Below are positions 55,365-64,000 of a stretch of 64,000 bases of DNA, piece by piece (the stretch's first letter is position 1; each line of letters begins with the position of its first letter). The stretch covers positions 620,001 to 684,000 of the forward strand of contig CAVZTE010000003.1 of NCBI GenBank assembly GCA_963778165.1. The letters are read 5' to 3'. The DNA comes from Bog-756 sp963778165 (GTDB taxonomy: Bacteria > Actinomycetota > Acidimicrobiia > Acidimicrobiales > RAAP-2). Both the position numbers and the translations under genes were made by a program. Under the pieces are notes generated by a model. That model searched no databases and had not been told where the DNA came from. It was given only the letters and a program-made list of their open reading frames with translations.

Positions 55365-57355
55365 CGTCCTGCTCCTGTTCCGGCCGCTTGGGCCCCGTTG
55401 GTCGAGGTGCCTCCGTGACCGTTGGACTTCGGTTCGGACAGCGCATCGGCGGTGGCCACGCCGAAGGGGTCGTGACCTGACCCGTCGATCTGCTGGAGGA
55501 TGGCCGCCTCCATGGAGGCCGCCCGGAACGGGACCCCCTGGACCTGGGTGAAGGCGACGGCATCGACCAGGTACTCGGCCCGCAGCAGCCGGCTCAGCTG
55601 GCCCAGGTTGACTTCGGGCACCAGCACCTTCTTGTAGCGACTGAGGACGTCCCCGAGGTCGGCCGGGAACGGATTGAGGTGGACCAGGTGGGCCTGGGCC
55701 ACCTTGTGGCCGCGGGCCCGCACCCGCTGGACACCGGCGGCGATGGCCCCGTAGGTGGAGCCCCATCCGATGACCAGCACCTCGGCCCCCTCGTCGTGGT
55801 CGACGTCGGTGGGCGGGATGTCGTTGGCGATGCCGGCGATCTTGGCCGCCCGGAGGCGGGTCATCCGTTCGTGGTTGGCCCCGTCGTAGGCCACGTTGCC
55901 CGAACCGTCCGACTTCTCCAGCCCACCGATGCGGTGCTCCAGACCGGGGACCCCGGGAGGGGCCCACGGCCGGGCCAGGGTGTCCTCGTCCCGGATGTAG
56001 GGCCAGAACACCTCGCTCCCGTCCTCGTCGGTGTGGTTGGTGGCGGTGGCGAAGTCCGGATCGATCTGGGGCAGGTCGTCGAGGGAGGGCAGGCGCCAGG
56101 GCTCGGTGCCGTTGGCCAGGTACCCGTCGGACAACAGGATGACCGGCGTGCGGTACTTGACGGCGATGCGCACCGCTTCCATGGTGGCGGCGAAGCAGTG
56201 GGACGGGGTCTTGGCGGCCACGATGGGCAACGGCGCCTCGCCGTGTCGGCCGTACATGGCGTGGAGCAGGTCGGCCTGCTCGGTCTTGGTCGGCAGACCG
56301 GTGGAGGGACCGCCCCGCTGGATGTCGATGATCAGGAGGGGCAGCTCCAGGCTGATGGCCAGGCCCATGGTCTCCGACTTGAGGTCGATGCCCGGGCCCG
56401 AGGTGGTGGTTACGCCCAAGGCACCGCCGAAGGCCGCCCCGAGGGCGGCACCGATGCCCGAGATCTCGTCCTCGGCCTGGAAGGTGCGCACGCCGAACTG
56501 CTTGTGCTTGGACAGCTCATGGAGGATGTCCGATGCCGGGGTGATCGGGTAGGTGCCGAGGAACAGGGGCAGCCCGCTGCGGACGGCTGCGGCGATCAGG
56601 CCCCAGGCGGTGGCGGTGTTGCCGGTGATGTTGACGTACTCGCCCGGATCCAACTTGGCCGGCTTGACCTCGTAGGACGATTCGAACAGCTCGGCGGTCT
56701 CCCCGAAGTGGAACCCGGCCTTGAAGGCCCGGAGGTTGGCTTCCATCACCAGCGGCTTGCCGGCGTACTTCTCGGTGATCCAGCCGATGGTGGCCTCGAT
56801 GGGCCGGGTGTAGAGCCAGCTGATCAACCCGAGGGCGAAGAAGTTCTTGGACCGCTCGGCGTCGCGGGGCTTGACCCCGGCATCCTTGGACACCTCGGTG
56901 GTGATCGAGGTCATGGGGACCTCGTAGACCGTGTACGCGGCCAGCGAGCCGTCGGCCAGGGGGCTGTTGGCGTAGCCGGCCTTGGCCAGGTTGCGATCTT
57001 CGAAGGCGTCCACGTTGACGATGATGGTGGCGCCCTTGGGCAGGGAGTCCAGGTTGGCCTTGAGAGCGGCCGGGTTCATGGCCACCAGCACGTTGGGGGT
57101 ATCGCCCGGCGTGGAGATGTTGTGGTCGGAGATGTGCACCTGGAAGGCCGAAACCCCGGCCAGCGTGCCGGCCGGGGCCCGGATCTCGGCCGGGAAGTCC
57201 GGGAAGGTGGCCAGGTCGTTCCCCAGCAGTGCGGATGTGGTGGTGAAGCGGTCACCGGCCAGCTGCATGCCGTCACCGGAGTCTCCGGCGAACCGGATGA
57301 CCACGCGGTCGAGCAGATGGGGGGACTTCGGGTCGGTCGTGGTGTCGGACACCAT
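55361..57355 (-). CDS. korA: 2-oxoglutarate:ferredoxin oxidoreductase, alpha subunit KorA
   Basis: This 664-residue fused gamma-alpha subunit contains a gamma domain at residues 15-200 (VVIRFAGDSGDGMQLAGDRF, SDHNISTPGDTPNVLVAMN), then the pyrimidine-binding alpha domain (LGTYPITPASDILHELSKHK, GVTTTSGPGIDLKSETMGLA, QRGGPSTGLPTKTEQADLLH). A CoA/transketolase-C-like domain near the end holds VLVIGWGSTYGAIAAGV. The arrangement equals mycobacterial KorA. The 2-oxoglutarate rather than pyruvate preference is by family resemblance. A Gly/Thr-rich tail of about 25 residues ends the protein. Confidence 0.95.
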   Translation of the reverse strand: MVSDTTTDPKSPHLLDRVVIRFAGDSGDGMQLAGDRFTTTSALLGNDLATFPDFPAEIRAPAGTLAGVSAFQVHISDHNISTPGDTPNVLVAMNPAALKANLDSLPKGATIIVNVDAFEDRNLAKAGYANSPLADGSLAAYTVYEVPMTSITTEVSKDAGVKPRDAERSKNFFALGLISWLYTRPIEATIGWITEKYAGKPLVMEANLRAFKAGFHFGETAELFESSYEVKPAKLDPGEYVNITGNTATAWGLIAAAVRSGLPLFLGTYPITPASDILHELSKHKQFGVRTFQAEDEISGIGAALGAAFGGALGVTTTSGPGIDLKSETMGLAISLELPLLIIDIQRGGPSTGLPTKTEQADLLHAMYGRHGEAPLPIVAAKTPSHCFAATMEAVRIAVKYRTPVILLSDGYLANGTEPWRLPSLDDLPQIDPDFATATNHTDEDGSEVFWPYIRDEDTLARPWAPPGVPGLEHRIGGLEKSDGSGNVAYDGANHERMTRLRAAKIAGIANDIPPTDVDHDEGAEVLVIGWGSTYGAIAAGVQRVRARGHKVAQAHLVHLNPFPADLGDVLSRYKKVLVPEVNLGQLSRLLRAEYLVDAVAFTQVQGVPFRAASMEAAILQQIDGSGHDPFGVATADALSEPKSNGHGGTSTNGAQAAGTGAGR

Positions 57356-57700
57356 GCTCCTCTTCGTGCTGACGTACTGCTTCGTGCGTATGTGCTGGGC
57401 TCAGTCGCCGGACTCGTACTCGGCGCTGTCGACTATTGGACGGTGCCTGCCCGGATGAAAACCCGGGACTCCCAGTTTGGTCCCAACGGGAGAGTCTACC
57501 GTCGGACCAGGGCCAGTGGCGGAGCGCCCGGGCTTCTCGGGCGTCCGAAGGCCGCCCCCTCCCCCCGGAGGCCCGGTGGGAGCCCAGGCATGGGCACCGT
57601 TGCCAGAGCCCAGCGGGACGCAGCCCCGGGCCAGGTCAGGATGGGATGCGCCTGGCCCAGTCCGTCCGGCAGGTAGGCGGGGCCGGGGTCAGGGTGAGGG
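57356..57700. other. korA upstream region, mostly featureless
   Basis: These 345 noncoding bases lie between fba and korA, both leftward. An imperfect hairpin at about 57465-57500 (GACTCCC with GGGAGAGTC) is followed on the minus strand by CCGGGTTTTC and could end the fba transcript, although it is 200 bases downstream. I see no clear korA promoter. Confidence 0.35.
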
Positions 57701-58751
57701 TCAGGCGATGGTGATGGACGAGTCCAGGTAGACGTCCTGGATGGCGTGGATCAGAGCGGCACCCTCGTCGGTCGGTCGCTGGAAGGCCTTCCGACCCACG
57801 ATGAGCCCGGTGCCACCCGCTCGCTTGTTGATGACCGCGGTGCGGACCGCCTGGGCCAGGTCGTCGGAGCCCTTGGACTCCCCACCCGAGTTGATGAGGG
57901 GGATCCTTCCCGCGTAGCAGTTGACCACCTGCCAACGGGTCAGGTCGATGGGATGGTCGGTGGTCAGCTGGCTGTAGACCAGCGGATCGGTCTTCCCGAA
58001 CTTGAGGGCGTTGTACCCGCCGTTGTTCTCCGGCTGCTTCTGCTTGATGATGTCGGCCTCGATGGTCACACCCAGGTGATTGGCCTGGCCGGTGAGGTCG
58101 GCCGAGAGGTGGTAGTCGGTGTCCCCCTGGTTGAAGGCGGGATTGCGCAGGTAGCACCACAACACGGTGAACATCCCCAGCCGGTGGGCCTCGGCGAAGG
58201 CCTGGGAGACCTCCACGATCTGTCGGTCGGCATCCTCGGAGCCGTAGTAGATGGTCGCCCCCACGCCCACCGCACCGAGGTCGAAGGCCTGGGTGACACT
58301 GCCGAACATCACCTGGTTGTAGGTGTTCGGGTAGTTGAGGAAGTCGTTGTGGTTCAGCTTCACGATGAAGGGGATCTTGTGCACGTACCGGCGGGACACG
58401 ATTCCGAGCCCGCCCAAGGTGGTGGCGATGGCATTGCAGTCGCCGGCGATGGCCAGATCGCACAGCTTGGCCGGGTCGAAGTACGAGCGGGAACTTGGAG
58501 AAGCTGGCCGCGGCCGAATGCTCGATCCCCTGGTCGACGGGCAGGATCGACAGGTAGCCGGTGCCGGCCAGCCGGCCCGTGTTGTAGACGGTGCCGAGGT
58601 TGCGGAGGACGGTGGCCGACCGGTCCGAGTCCACGAAGATGTTGTCGAGGTGGTTGGGGCCGGGAAGGTTGAGGAGGTCCGCCGGGAATGCCTTCGCCGT
58701 GTAGTTGAGCAGCGAGTCCGCCTCGTCGCCGAGTAGTTCTTCGGTGGTCAT
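57701..58751 (-). CDS. Class I fructose-bisphosphate aldolase (DhnA/FbaB type), one frame break
   Basis: This Schiff-base aldolase splits fructose-1,6-bisphosphate. The first frame gives ILPVDQGIEHSAAASFSKF. Removing an extra C near 58494 (TTCCCGCTCG) continues as RSYFDPAKLCDLAIAGDCNA. The second frame gives HKIPFIVKLNHNDFLNYPN, GATIYYGSEDADRQIVEVSQ, LINSGGESKGSDDLAQAV and GLIVGRKAFQRPTDEG. The total is about 349 residues, normal for the family. Lys in FIVKLNHND and GRKAF fit the active-site region. One base-call error explains the break. Confidence 0.88.
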
Positions 58752-58761
58752 GCGCCCAAGC

Positions 58762-60327
58762 CTAATGGGCGGCGCGCCTGGTGTTCGGTGCTCGCCTGGC
58801 CCGGGCCGTCGGTCCGAGCGATTCGAGCCGGTCGGCCACGTCGTAGGCCTCGGGGTCGACGGCGGCGATCCGTCCGAACAGCTCCCGGGCCTTGGCCAGG
58901 TCGCCGGTGCGTTCCATCAGGTCGCCGAGCACGTACCACTGCCGGAGGTGGCGCTCAGCGGGATTCCGTACCAGGCGCCCGGCGCCGGCTTCCACCAACA
59001 AGGACACCGCCCCGGCCAGGTCGCCACCGTCAGCCCGGGTGCCGGCCAGGACCAGCCGGCCCTCGGAGAGGACCTCGGGGTCCGGAGAGCCTTGTCGCAG
59101 CTCTCCGTAAAGGGCCTCCACCCGCTTGGGGCGGCCGAGGGCCCGTTGGCAGTCCATGCGCACCGGGTGCTGGTCCACCGATCCGGTGAGGGCGGCGAAG
59201 GCCTCGAGGTTGGGCAGGGCCGCCTTCCAGTAGCCCTGGTGGTACTGGCTCAGGCCCAACAGCTCTCGGGCCGATGGCGAGTTGGGGACGGCGTCGACCA
59301 CGGTCTTCAGGATCCTGGAGGCGTCCCGGTAGCGCTCCCTCTGGAAGGCGCCGATTCCCGCCGCCATCCGCTCGCTGATCCGGGTGCGGAGCTGGTTCCA
59401 GTCCGGGCCGGCCGCCGAGGCCAGCTCGTTGGCGACGTCCGGCGGGAGCTCTGCCGGGGCCTGAACCGCTCGGTGGGCCGGCGGTCGCAACTTCTCCCCG
59501 GCCGACGGGGACTGGCGGCGATCGTCGGTCCGGACCCACCGTTCGGGCACGAACTCGTCGGAGCGGGTGCGGGATCGGCGCCGTTGGTCGGGTGAGTCGG
59601 GATCGGGCTTGTGATCCTCGGGACCCCCGCGGACCGTGCTGGCCCCGCGGCGGGCCACGCTCCCCCATCCCTTGCGCGCCACCGAAGCCCCTCCCGAGCG
59701 CGACCCCGGTGCCGACTGGTCGTTGTAGGGGCCGTCGCGGCGGGCCGGACGTCCTGACGACCCACCTCGGCCGGACGGCCCGGACCGGACGGCACCGGGT
59801 CGACCGCTGCTGCTCGAGCGGGACCCGCTCCCCGGCGGCCTGTCCCGGTCACGCCAGTCGTCCCGACCGCTCTGACCCGATCCCGGAGGCCGACCGGTCC
59901 GACTGCTCTGGCCCGTCCGCGGCGCGCCCGTCCTTGCTCCGCTGCCGCCGGTCCTACCGGTGCCGGTACCTGCACCGGTAGGTGCACCGGAGCCAGCCCC
60001 ACGACCCTGGTACTGGCGACGCTCTCCGGACCGCTCGGGACGGCCCGGGTCCGAACCCCCGGTCGCACCGCCGACCCGGGACGAACGTCCGGTCGAGCCC
60101 CGTCCGGAGCCGGACGATGGTGGGGCCGATGAGGACGAACCCCGTCCCGAGGCACCCCGCCCCGAGGCACCCCGTCCTGAGGAGCCCGTCGAGCCGCGCT
60201 CAGGTGAGCCCGAGGCACCGCCCCGGTTGCGACCCGACCGTGGGTTCACCGGGCCTCCGCTACGGCGGCCGCCGGCACCGCCGGAACTTCGCGGGCGCGG
60301 AGAACCAGGAGGGTTCGACGTTGGCAT
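58762..60327 (-). CDS. Arg/Gly/Ser-rich protein with C-terminal TPR domain
   Basis: This 521-residue protein has a very low-complexity N-terminal half (about residues 1-255), dominated by Gly, Arg, Ser and Pro with many RG, SGRG and GGRR steps (SSGRGASGRGASGRGSSSS). It is predicted to be disordered. The C-terminal half is helical with TPR-like repeats (GIGAFQRERYRDASRILKTV, ELLGLSQYHQGYWKAALPNL, HLRQWYVLGDLMERTGDLAK). RG-rich regions often bind RNA, and TPRs bind proteins, so an RNA- or ribosome-associated adaptor is one idea. Nothing in the neighbourhood defines the role. It has no signal peptide. Confidence 0.75.
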   Translation of the reverse strand: MPTSNPPGSPRPRSSGGAGGRRSGGPVNPRSGRNRGGASGSPERGSTGSSGRGASGRGASGRGSSSSAPPSSGSGRGSTGRSSRVGGATGGSDPGRPERSGERRQYQGRGAGSGAPTGAGTGTGRTGGSGARTGAPRTGQSSRTGRPPGSGQSGRDDWRDRDRPPGSGSRSSSSGRPGAVRSGPSGRGGSSGRPARRDGPYNDQSAPGSRSGGASVARKGWGSVARRGASTVRGGPEDHKPDPDSPDQRRRSRTRSDEFVPERWVRTDDRRQSPSAGEKLRPPAHRAVQAPAELPPDVANELASAAGPDWNQLRTRISERMAAGIGAFQRERYRDASRILKTVVDAVPNSPSARELLGLSQYHQGYWKAALPNLEAFAALTGSVDQHPVRMDCQRALGRPKRVEALYGELRQGSPDPEVLSEGRLVLAGTRADGGDLAGAVSLLVEAGAGRLVRNPAERHLRQWYVLGDLMERTGDLAKARELFGRIAAVDPEAYDVADRLESLGPTARARRAPNTRRAAH

Positions 60328-60531
60328 GGGGCCAAGTCTACCGGCCGTCCCGCCCGACTCCCTGCTTCCGCCCGTCGGACCGCCCGGTCCGGCGTCGCCC
60401 GGTCACCTGCTCGGACCCGCCGGTCGAGTCGGCGGTCCCGTCACCTAGCCTTGGCCCCGACCGTGCCACGTGTATCCCATCCACCCGCCTACCGTCGGGC
60501 CTTGCACCGGCCTGGACGGTTCCCACCGGAT

Positions 60532-61476
60532 GTGGATGCACCCCGCAAATCGGCCACCGCCACGGCGGGACCGGCCGCCCTCACCGCTCTGGTGGTGGCG
60601 GCGGTGGCCGTGCTGGCCTGCGCCTGCGGTTCGTCGGCCGCAGCCAAAGGGGTGGCTCCGGCAACGGCTCGAGCCGAGGCCGTGGCCCGATCCGGGGCGG
60701 CGGGGACCCCGGCGGAGAGCGCCGCCGCCTCAGCCGCCACGGTCACCTTCCAACGGGATCTGGACCGGGATGCCGCCACCTTCGTGGCCGACGTCGATCG
60801 CCTCCAAACCGCGGTGGATAGCGGCTCGGTGACCCAGGCTCGCAGCTACGAACTGGCCGGCCAGGCCGACTACGACCACTTCCGGTCGCTGGAGAGCGGA
60901 AACGGGACCACGGCGGCGACCCTTGACGAGCTGGCCACCGACGTCGGAGCCAACCAATCCTTCGGCGGACTCCACGCCGTGGAGCGTGACCTGTGGTCCC
61001 CCGGTGGCACCACGGCTGAGGCTGCCTCGGACATCTCTGGCCTGGTGGCCCAGGCGCCGGTCGCCGAGTACCTGTTGGCCAAGGACGTCCTCTCGCCGGA
61101 GGCCATCGGTACCACCGGAGTGGACGAGTTGGGCTGGGTGGTCGACATGTCCCTTCCCGGCCGCGAGGAGCTGTACTCCCACCTCGACGACGTCGACACC
61201 ACGGCCACGGTCGCTGCGGCCGACCAGGCCTTCGCAGCCGTCGAGCCCCTGGGCCGTCTGGTGGCCCCGGCGGTGACCGCCGGCGTGGCGGCATCGTTCG
61301 CCCGGCTGTTGACCGCCGTCCACCGCATCGGGCCCCCCGACCAGGTGGTGGACGGTGCACTCTCAGCGGCCACCCGCCTGGCCCTGTCCCAACAGGCCGA
61401 CGCCACCGCGGCCGGGTTGGCTCAACTGGCGGCGCGGCTGACCCCCTTCGGAACCTCGGGGCCCCCGTCGTCATGA
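60532..61476 (+). CDS. efeO: EfeO-type lipoprotein (imelysin/M75-like)
   Basis: The lipoprotein signal (ALVVAAVAVLACACGSS) and the M75/imelysin motif HxxE in GGLHAVERDLW identify the periplasmic component of an EfeUOB-type iron uptake system. It lacks the N-terminal cupredoxin domain found in E. coli EfeO. It starts in phase with GTG 60532; the frame also opens at TTG 60451. About 314 residues. The stop overlaps the efeB ATG (ATGA). The gap 60328-60531 should hold the promoter, but none is clear. No EfeU permease is seen nearby. Confidence 0.8.
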   Translation: MDAPRKSATATAGPAALTALVVAAVAVLACACGSSAAAKGVAPATARAEAVARSGAAGTPAESAAASAATVTFQRDLDRDAATFVADVDRLQTAVDSGSVTQARSYELAGQADYDHFRSLESGNGTTAATLDELATDVGANQSFGGLHAVERDLWSPGGTTAEAASDISGLVAQAPVAEYLLAKDVLSPEAIGTTGVDELGWVVDMSLPGREELYSHLDDVDTTATVAAADQAFAAVEPLGRLVAPAVTAGVAASFARLLTAVHRIGPPDQVVDGALSAATRLALSQQADATAAGLAQLAARLTPFGTSGPPSS

Positions 61477-62702
61477 CGGGAAAGATGTCCAGGCGCCGAC
61501 TTCTCGGCGCTACCGGCCTGGCCTCGGCGGCGGTGCTGGCCGGGTCGGGATCGGTTCTGGCCGGAGCCGACACGCCGCCACAGGACACCGGGGACGGCGT
61601 CATCCCCTTCAGCGGTGCCCACCAGGCCGGCATCGCCACTCCCGAACAGCAGCATCTGGTCTTCGCCACCTTCGACGTCACTGCTGGCAGTAGCGCGGGC
61701 CTGGCTGGCCTGCTGGATAGATGGACCACCGCCTCCAGCCGCATGGCGGCCGGGCAGGAGGTCCAAGGGCCGGGCGGACCGTTCGCACCCCCACCCGACA
61801 CCGGCGAGGCGGTAGACCTGCCCGCCTCCCAGCTCACCCTGACCTTCGGGTTCGGCCCCAGCCTGTTCGACGACCGGTTCGGGCTGGCCGGACGGCGCCC
61901 GGCGGCTCTGGTCGACCTGCCCTCCTTCCCCAACGACGCCCTCGAACCCTCCCTGACCGGCGGGGACCTGTGCATCCAAGCCTGCGCCAACGACGCCCAG
62001 GTGGCTTTCCATGCCGTCCACGACCTGACCCGACTGGCCCTGGGGTCGGCGACCATCCGTTACCTGCAGGTGGGATTCGGCCGGACGGCCTCCCCGGGTG
62101 CCGGCCAGCAGACCCCCCGGAACCTGCTCGGGTTCCACGACGGCACTGCCAACCTCGACCCCACTGACCAGGACGCCATGCGCCAGTACGTCTGGGTCGA
62201 CCGCGGTGCCGACCAGCCCTGGATGGCCGGCGGCACCTACATGGTGGTCCGCCGGATCCGCATCCACCTCGAGGAGTGGGACCGCAGCACCCTCACCAGC
62301 CAGGAGCAGACCATCGGCCGGGTGAAGGCCAGCGGGGCGCCTCTCGGCAGCACCAACCCCTCCCACCCGGTCAACCTCAATGCGCTGGGCAGCAACGGGG
62401 AGCTGGTCATTCCGAACAACGCCCACATCCGGTTGGCCTCGCCGGCCGTCAACAACGGGCAGGCCATTCTCCGTCGCGGCTACAGCTTCGCCGACGGCGT
62501 CGATCCCCAGTCCGGCGAGCTCGATGCCGGCCTCTTCTTCATCTGCTTCCAGAAGGATCCACGCCAGCAGTTCATCCCCATACAGACCCGGCTGGCCGGA
62601 AATGACGCCTTGGCCGAGTACCTGCTCCATACCGGTAGCGGCGTGTTCGCCTGCCCGCCCGGAGCCTCCGGCGACCGGCCACTCGGAGACGCACTGATCT
62701 GA
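61473..62702 (+). CDS. efeB: DyP-type haem peroxidase EfeB, Tat-exported
   Basis: This 409-residue protein begins with a twin-arginine signal (MSRRRLLGATGLASAAVLAG). The DyP core includes the GxxDG motif with its Asp in NLLGFHDGTANL, the proximal haem His in PNNAHIRLASP, and QAILRRGYSFADG near the C-terminus. EfeB helps take up ferrous iron or extract iron from haem, and works with EfeO, the overlapping gene upstream. Export through Tat suits a haem enzyme loaded in the cytoplasm. Confidence 0.92.
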   Translation: MTGKMSRRRLLGATGLASAAVLAGSGSVLAGADTPPQDTGDGVIPFSGAHQAGIATPEQQHLVFATFDVTAGSSAGLAGLLDRWTTASSRMAAGQEVQGPGGPFAPPPDTGEAVDLPASQLTLTFGFGPSLFDDRFGLAGRRPAALVDLPSFPNDALEPSLTGGDLCIQACANDAQVAFHAVHDLTRLALGSATIRYLQVGFGRTASPGAGQQTPRNLLGFHDGTANLDPTDQDAMRQYVWVDRGADQPWMAGGTYMVVRRIRIHLEEWDRSTLTSQEQTIGRVKASGAPLGSTNPSHPVNLNALGSNGELVIPNNAHIRLASPAVNNGQAILRRGYSFADGVDPQSGELDAGLFFICFQKDPRQQFIPIQTRLAGNDALAEYLLHTGSGVFACPPGASGDRPLGDALI

Positions 62703-62730
62703 TCAGGCGGTTCTGATCAGGCGGTTCCGA

Positions 62731-63582
62731 TCAGGCGAACACCACGGTGCGGTGCCCGTTGATCAGGACCCGGTCCTCGAGGTGCCAACGGAGGCCGCGG
62801 GCCAGCACCGACCGTTCGATGTCCCGACCGATGCGCAGGAGGTCCTCCACGGTGTCGGCGTGATCGATCCGTCCGATGTCCTGCTCGATGATGGGCCCGG
62901 CGTCGAGTTCGGCCGTCACGTAGTGACAGGTGGCCCCGATCAGCTTCACACCCCGCTCGAAGGCCTGGTGGTAGGGCCGGGCTCCGGCGAACGACGGCAG
63001 GAAGCTGTGGTGGATGTTGATGATGCGGCCGGGGTAGCGCTCACAAACTTCCGGGGGGAGGATCTGCATGTACCGGGCCAGGACCATGGTGTCGGCCCGG
63101 GCGGCATCGAACAGGGTCACGATCTCGTCGAAGTGCCGGGCCTTGTTTCCCTTCACCACCGGCACGTGGGAGAAGGGGATGTCGTGCCACTCCACGAGTG
63201 AACGGAGGTCGGCATGGTTGGAGATCACCGCGGCGATGTCGCAGCGGAGATTTCCGGTGCGCCACCGGTACAACAGGTCAGCCAGGCAGTGATCCTCCCG
63301 GCTGACCAGCACCACCACCCGTTTCACGTCATCGGTATCGCTGAGATGCCAGTCGAGGCCGAACTCGTCAGCCACCTCAACGAAGCGCCCGCCGAACTCG
63401 TCCGGCCCGAAGGGCAGGCTGTCGGCCAGGATCTCGATGCGCTGAAAGAACCGCCCGGTGGTGAGATCGCCGTGCTGGGCCGCTTCCACCACCCAGCCGC
63501 CATGGGAGGCGATGAAGCCGGTCACCGCGGCCACGATTCCCGTCCGATCGGGGCAGGTGACAGTGAGGATCAGACGGCGCAC
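62731..63582 (-). CDS. purU: Formyltetrahydrofolate deformylase PurU
   Basis: This 283-residue enzyme releases formate from 10-formyl-THF. The N-terminal ACT domain (LILTVTCPDRTGIVAAVTGF) is followed by the formyl-transferase-like domain with the active-site Asn/His/Asp: RIINIHHSFLPSF, GARPYHQAFERGVKLIGA and CHYVTAELDAGPIIEQD. The start is GTG 63582, next to GGGAGG. An upstream ATG in the same frame is less likely because it adds about 26 non-homologous residues. It supplies formate for purines and balances one-carbon pools. Confidence 0.93.
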   Translation of the reverse strand: MRRLILTVTCPDRTGIVAAVTGFIASHGGWVVEAAQHGDLTTGRFFQRIEILADSLPFGPDEFGGRFVEVADEFGLDWHLSDTDDVKRVVVLVSREDHCLADLLYRWRTGNLRCDIAAVISNHADLRSLVEWHDIPFSHVPVVKGNKARHFDEIVTLFDAARADTMVLARYMQILPPEVCERYPGRIINIHHSFLPSFAGARPYHQAFERGVKLIGATCHYVTAELDAGPIIEQDIGRIDHADTVEDLLRIGRDIERSVLARGLRWHLEDRVLINGHRTVVFA

Positions 63583-63666
63583 CCTCCCATCATGGTCGGT
63601 GGCGGCGGCCGGGCGGAGGACGGTGAGAGGCAGTCCGGGCGACGCCGCCGCCACTACCATCGTGCG

Positions 63667-64000
63667 ATCTCCACCTTCGTACTCGTCCACGGGGCCATGC
63701 ACGGTGGATGGTGCTGGCGCCAGGTGCGACGGCGACTGTCCGACCACGGCCACCAGGTCTTCACACCCACCCTCACCGGGCAGGGTGACCGGCGGTCCTC
63801 CTGCACGCCCAAGGTCGGCGTGTCCACCCACGTCACCGACATCACCGATCTGCTCTGGTTCGAGGATCTGACCGACGTCCATCTGATTCTCCACAGCTAC
63901 GCTGGCATCCTCGCCGGTCCGATCGCCGATGGGGCGGCTGACCGACTGAGCTCGATCTCCCTGCTCGGCGGCTTCATCACCCGGTCCGGGGAGTGTCTCC
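63667..64000 (+). CDS. Alpha/beta hydrolase (EstC-like), cut at window end
   Basis: The frame from 63667 translates as ISTFVLVHGAMHGGWCWRQV, an alpha/beta-hydrolase oxyanion-hole start, and reaches the nucleophile elbow LHSYAGILAG before the window ends. The resemblance is to the EstC/salicylic-acid-binding esterase group. No ATG, GTG or TTG is in frame ahead of it: the GTG at 63662 is out of phase, so a single-base error near the start is probable. The gene runs past 64000. It is divergent from purU. Confidence 0.7.
   Translation, partial: MSTFVLVHGAMHGGWCWRQVRRRLSDHGHQVFTPTLTGQGDRRSSCTPKVGVSTHVTDITDLLWFEDLTDVHLILHSYAGILAGPIADGAADRLSSISLLGGFITRSGECL

Overview
The window is high-GC actinobacterial chromosome, most likely from the class Acidimicrobiia. 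The evidence for this is a Pup-proteasome cluster, a fused FO synthase (FbiC, coenzyme F420), the mycobacterial-type neighbourhood gcvH / FHA / MerR / bifunctional nuclease, a KorAB 2-oxoglutarate:ferredoxin oxidoreductase, and a secreted protein built from GYWLV-DGGVFAFGDA repeats, a repeat style common in Acidimicrobiia. It is mostly housekeeping chromosome. I see no phage, integrase, transposase, CRISPR array, rRNA or tRNA.

Layout. 0.1-5.1 kb (-): proteasome genes arc, dop, pup, prcB, prcA. 5.4 kb (+): a single-cluster ferredoxin. 5.7-7.4 kb (-): trmI with three small membrane proteins upstream. 7.6-10.3 kb: a hotdog thioesterase, then a bicupin protein and a FIST sensor protein. 10.4-16.1 kb (+): pentose-phosphate genes tkt, tal, zwf, pgl. 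16.2-19.7 kb (+): fbiC and a LOG-family protein. 19.8-22.0 kb (-): an acyl-CoA ligase followed by two small unknown proteins. 22.4-27.8 kb: an envelope block with a secreted propeller-like protein, a serine beta-lactamase-like lipoprotein, a lytic transglycosylase/NlpC-P60 protein and the GYWLV-repeat protein. 28.1-34.3 kb (-): gltB-gltD. 34.6-35.8 kb (-): a DUF222/HNH protein. 36.1-39.4 kb (+): thiamine genes thiO, thiS, thiG, thiD. 39.4-39.7 kb: an AT-richer gap with a probable cryptic small gene and a strong intrinsic terminator on the minus strand. 39.7-43.5 kb: membrane proteins and an AcuI-type reductase. 43.5-50.8 kb (-): pgsA, sugar nucleotidyltransferase/mutase, gcvH, GarA-like FHA protein, FtsR-like MerR regulator, bifunctional nuclease, DUF4232 lipoprotein. 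51.0-54.3 kb: a DUF1015 protein, a secreted SCPS-repeat lipoprotein and a DUF1697 protein. 54.3-57.4 kb (-): korA-korB. 57.7-60.3 kb (-): class I aldolase and an Arg/Gly-rich TPR protein. 60.5-62.7 kb (+): EfeO-EfeB. 62.7-63.6 kb (-): purU. 63.7 kb to the end (+): an alpha/beta hydrolase cut by the window edge.

The sequence carries many single-base frame breaks in otherwise well-conserved genes: the FIST gene, the beta-lactamase-like gene, gltD, thiS, the membrane glycosyltransferase, acuI, the DUF4232 gene, the merR gene, the FHA gene, fba and others. Most are explained by one extra or missing G/C in a short G/C run, so I read them as sequencing or assembly errors rather than real pseudogenes, and I give whole-gene coordinates across the breaks.

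Working together, the genes give protein turnover (pupylation), carbon flow (pentose phosphate, aldolase, KorAB), nitrogen assimilation (GltBD, plausibly controlled by the GarA-like FHA protein, which in mycobacteria binds glutamate synthase and 2-oxoglutarate dehydrogenase), cofactor synthesis (thiamine, F420) and envelope maintenance. The best candidates for something new are the minus-strand small gene at about 39.5 kb, the Arg/Gly-rich TPR protein, and the repeat and operator-like array at 22.2 kb.
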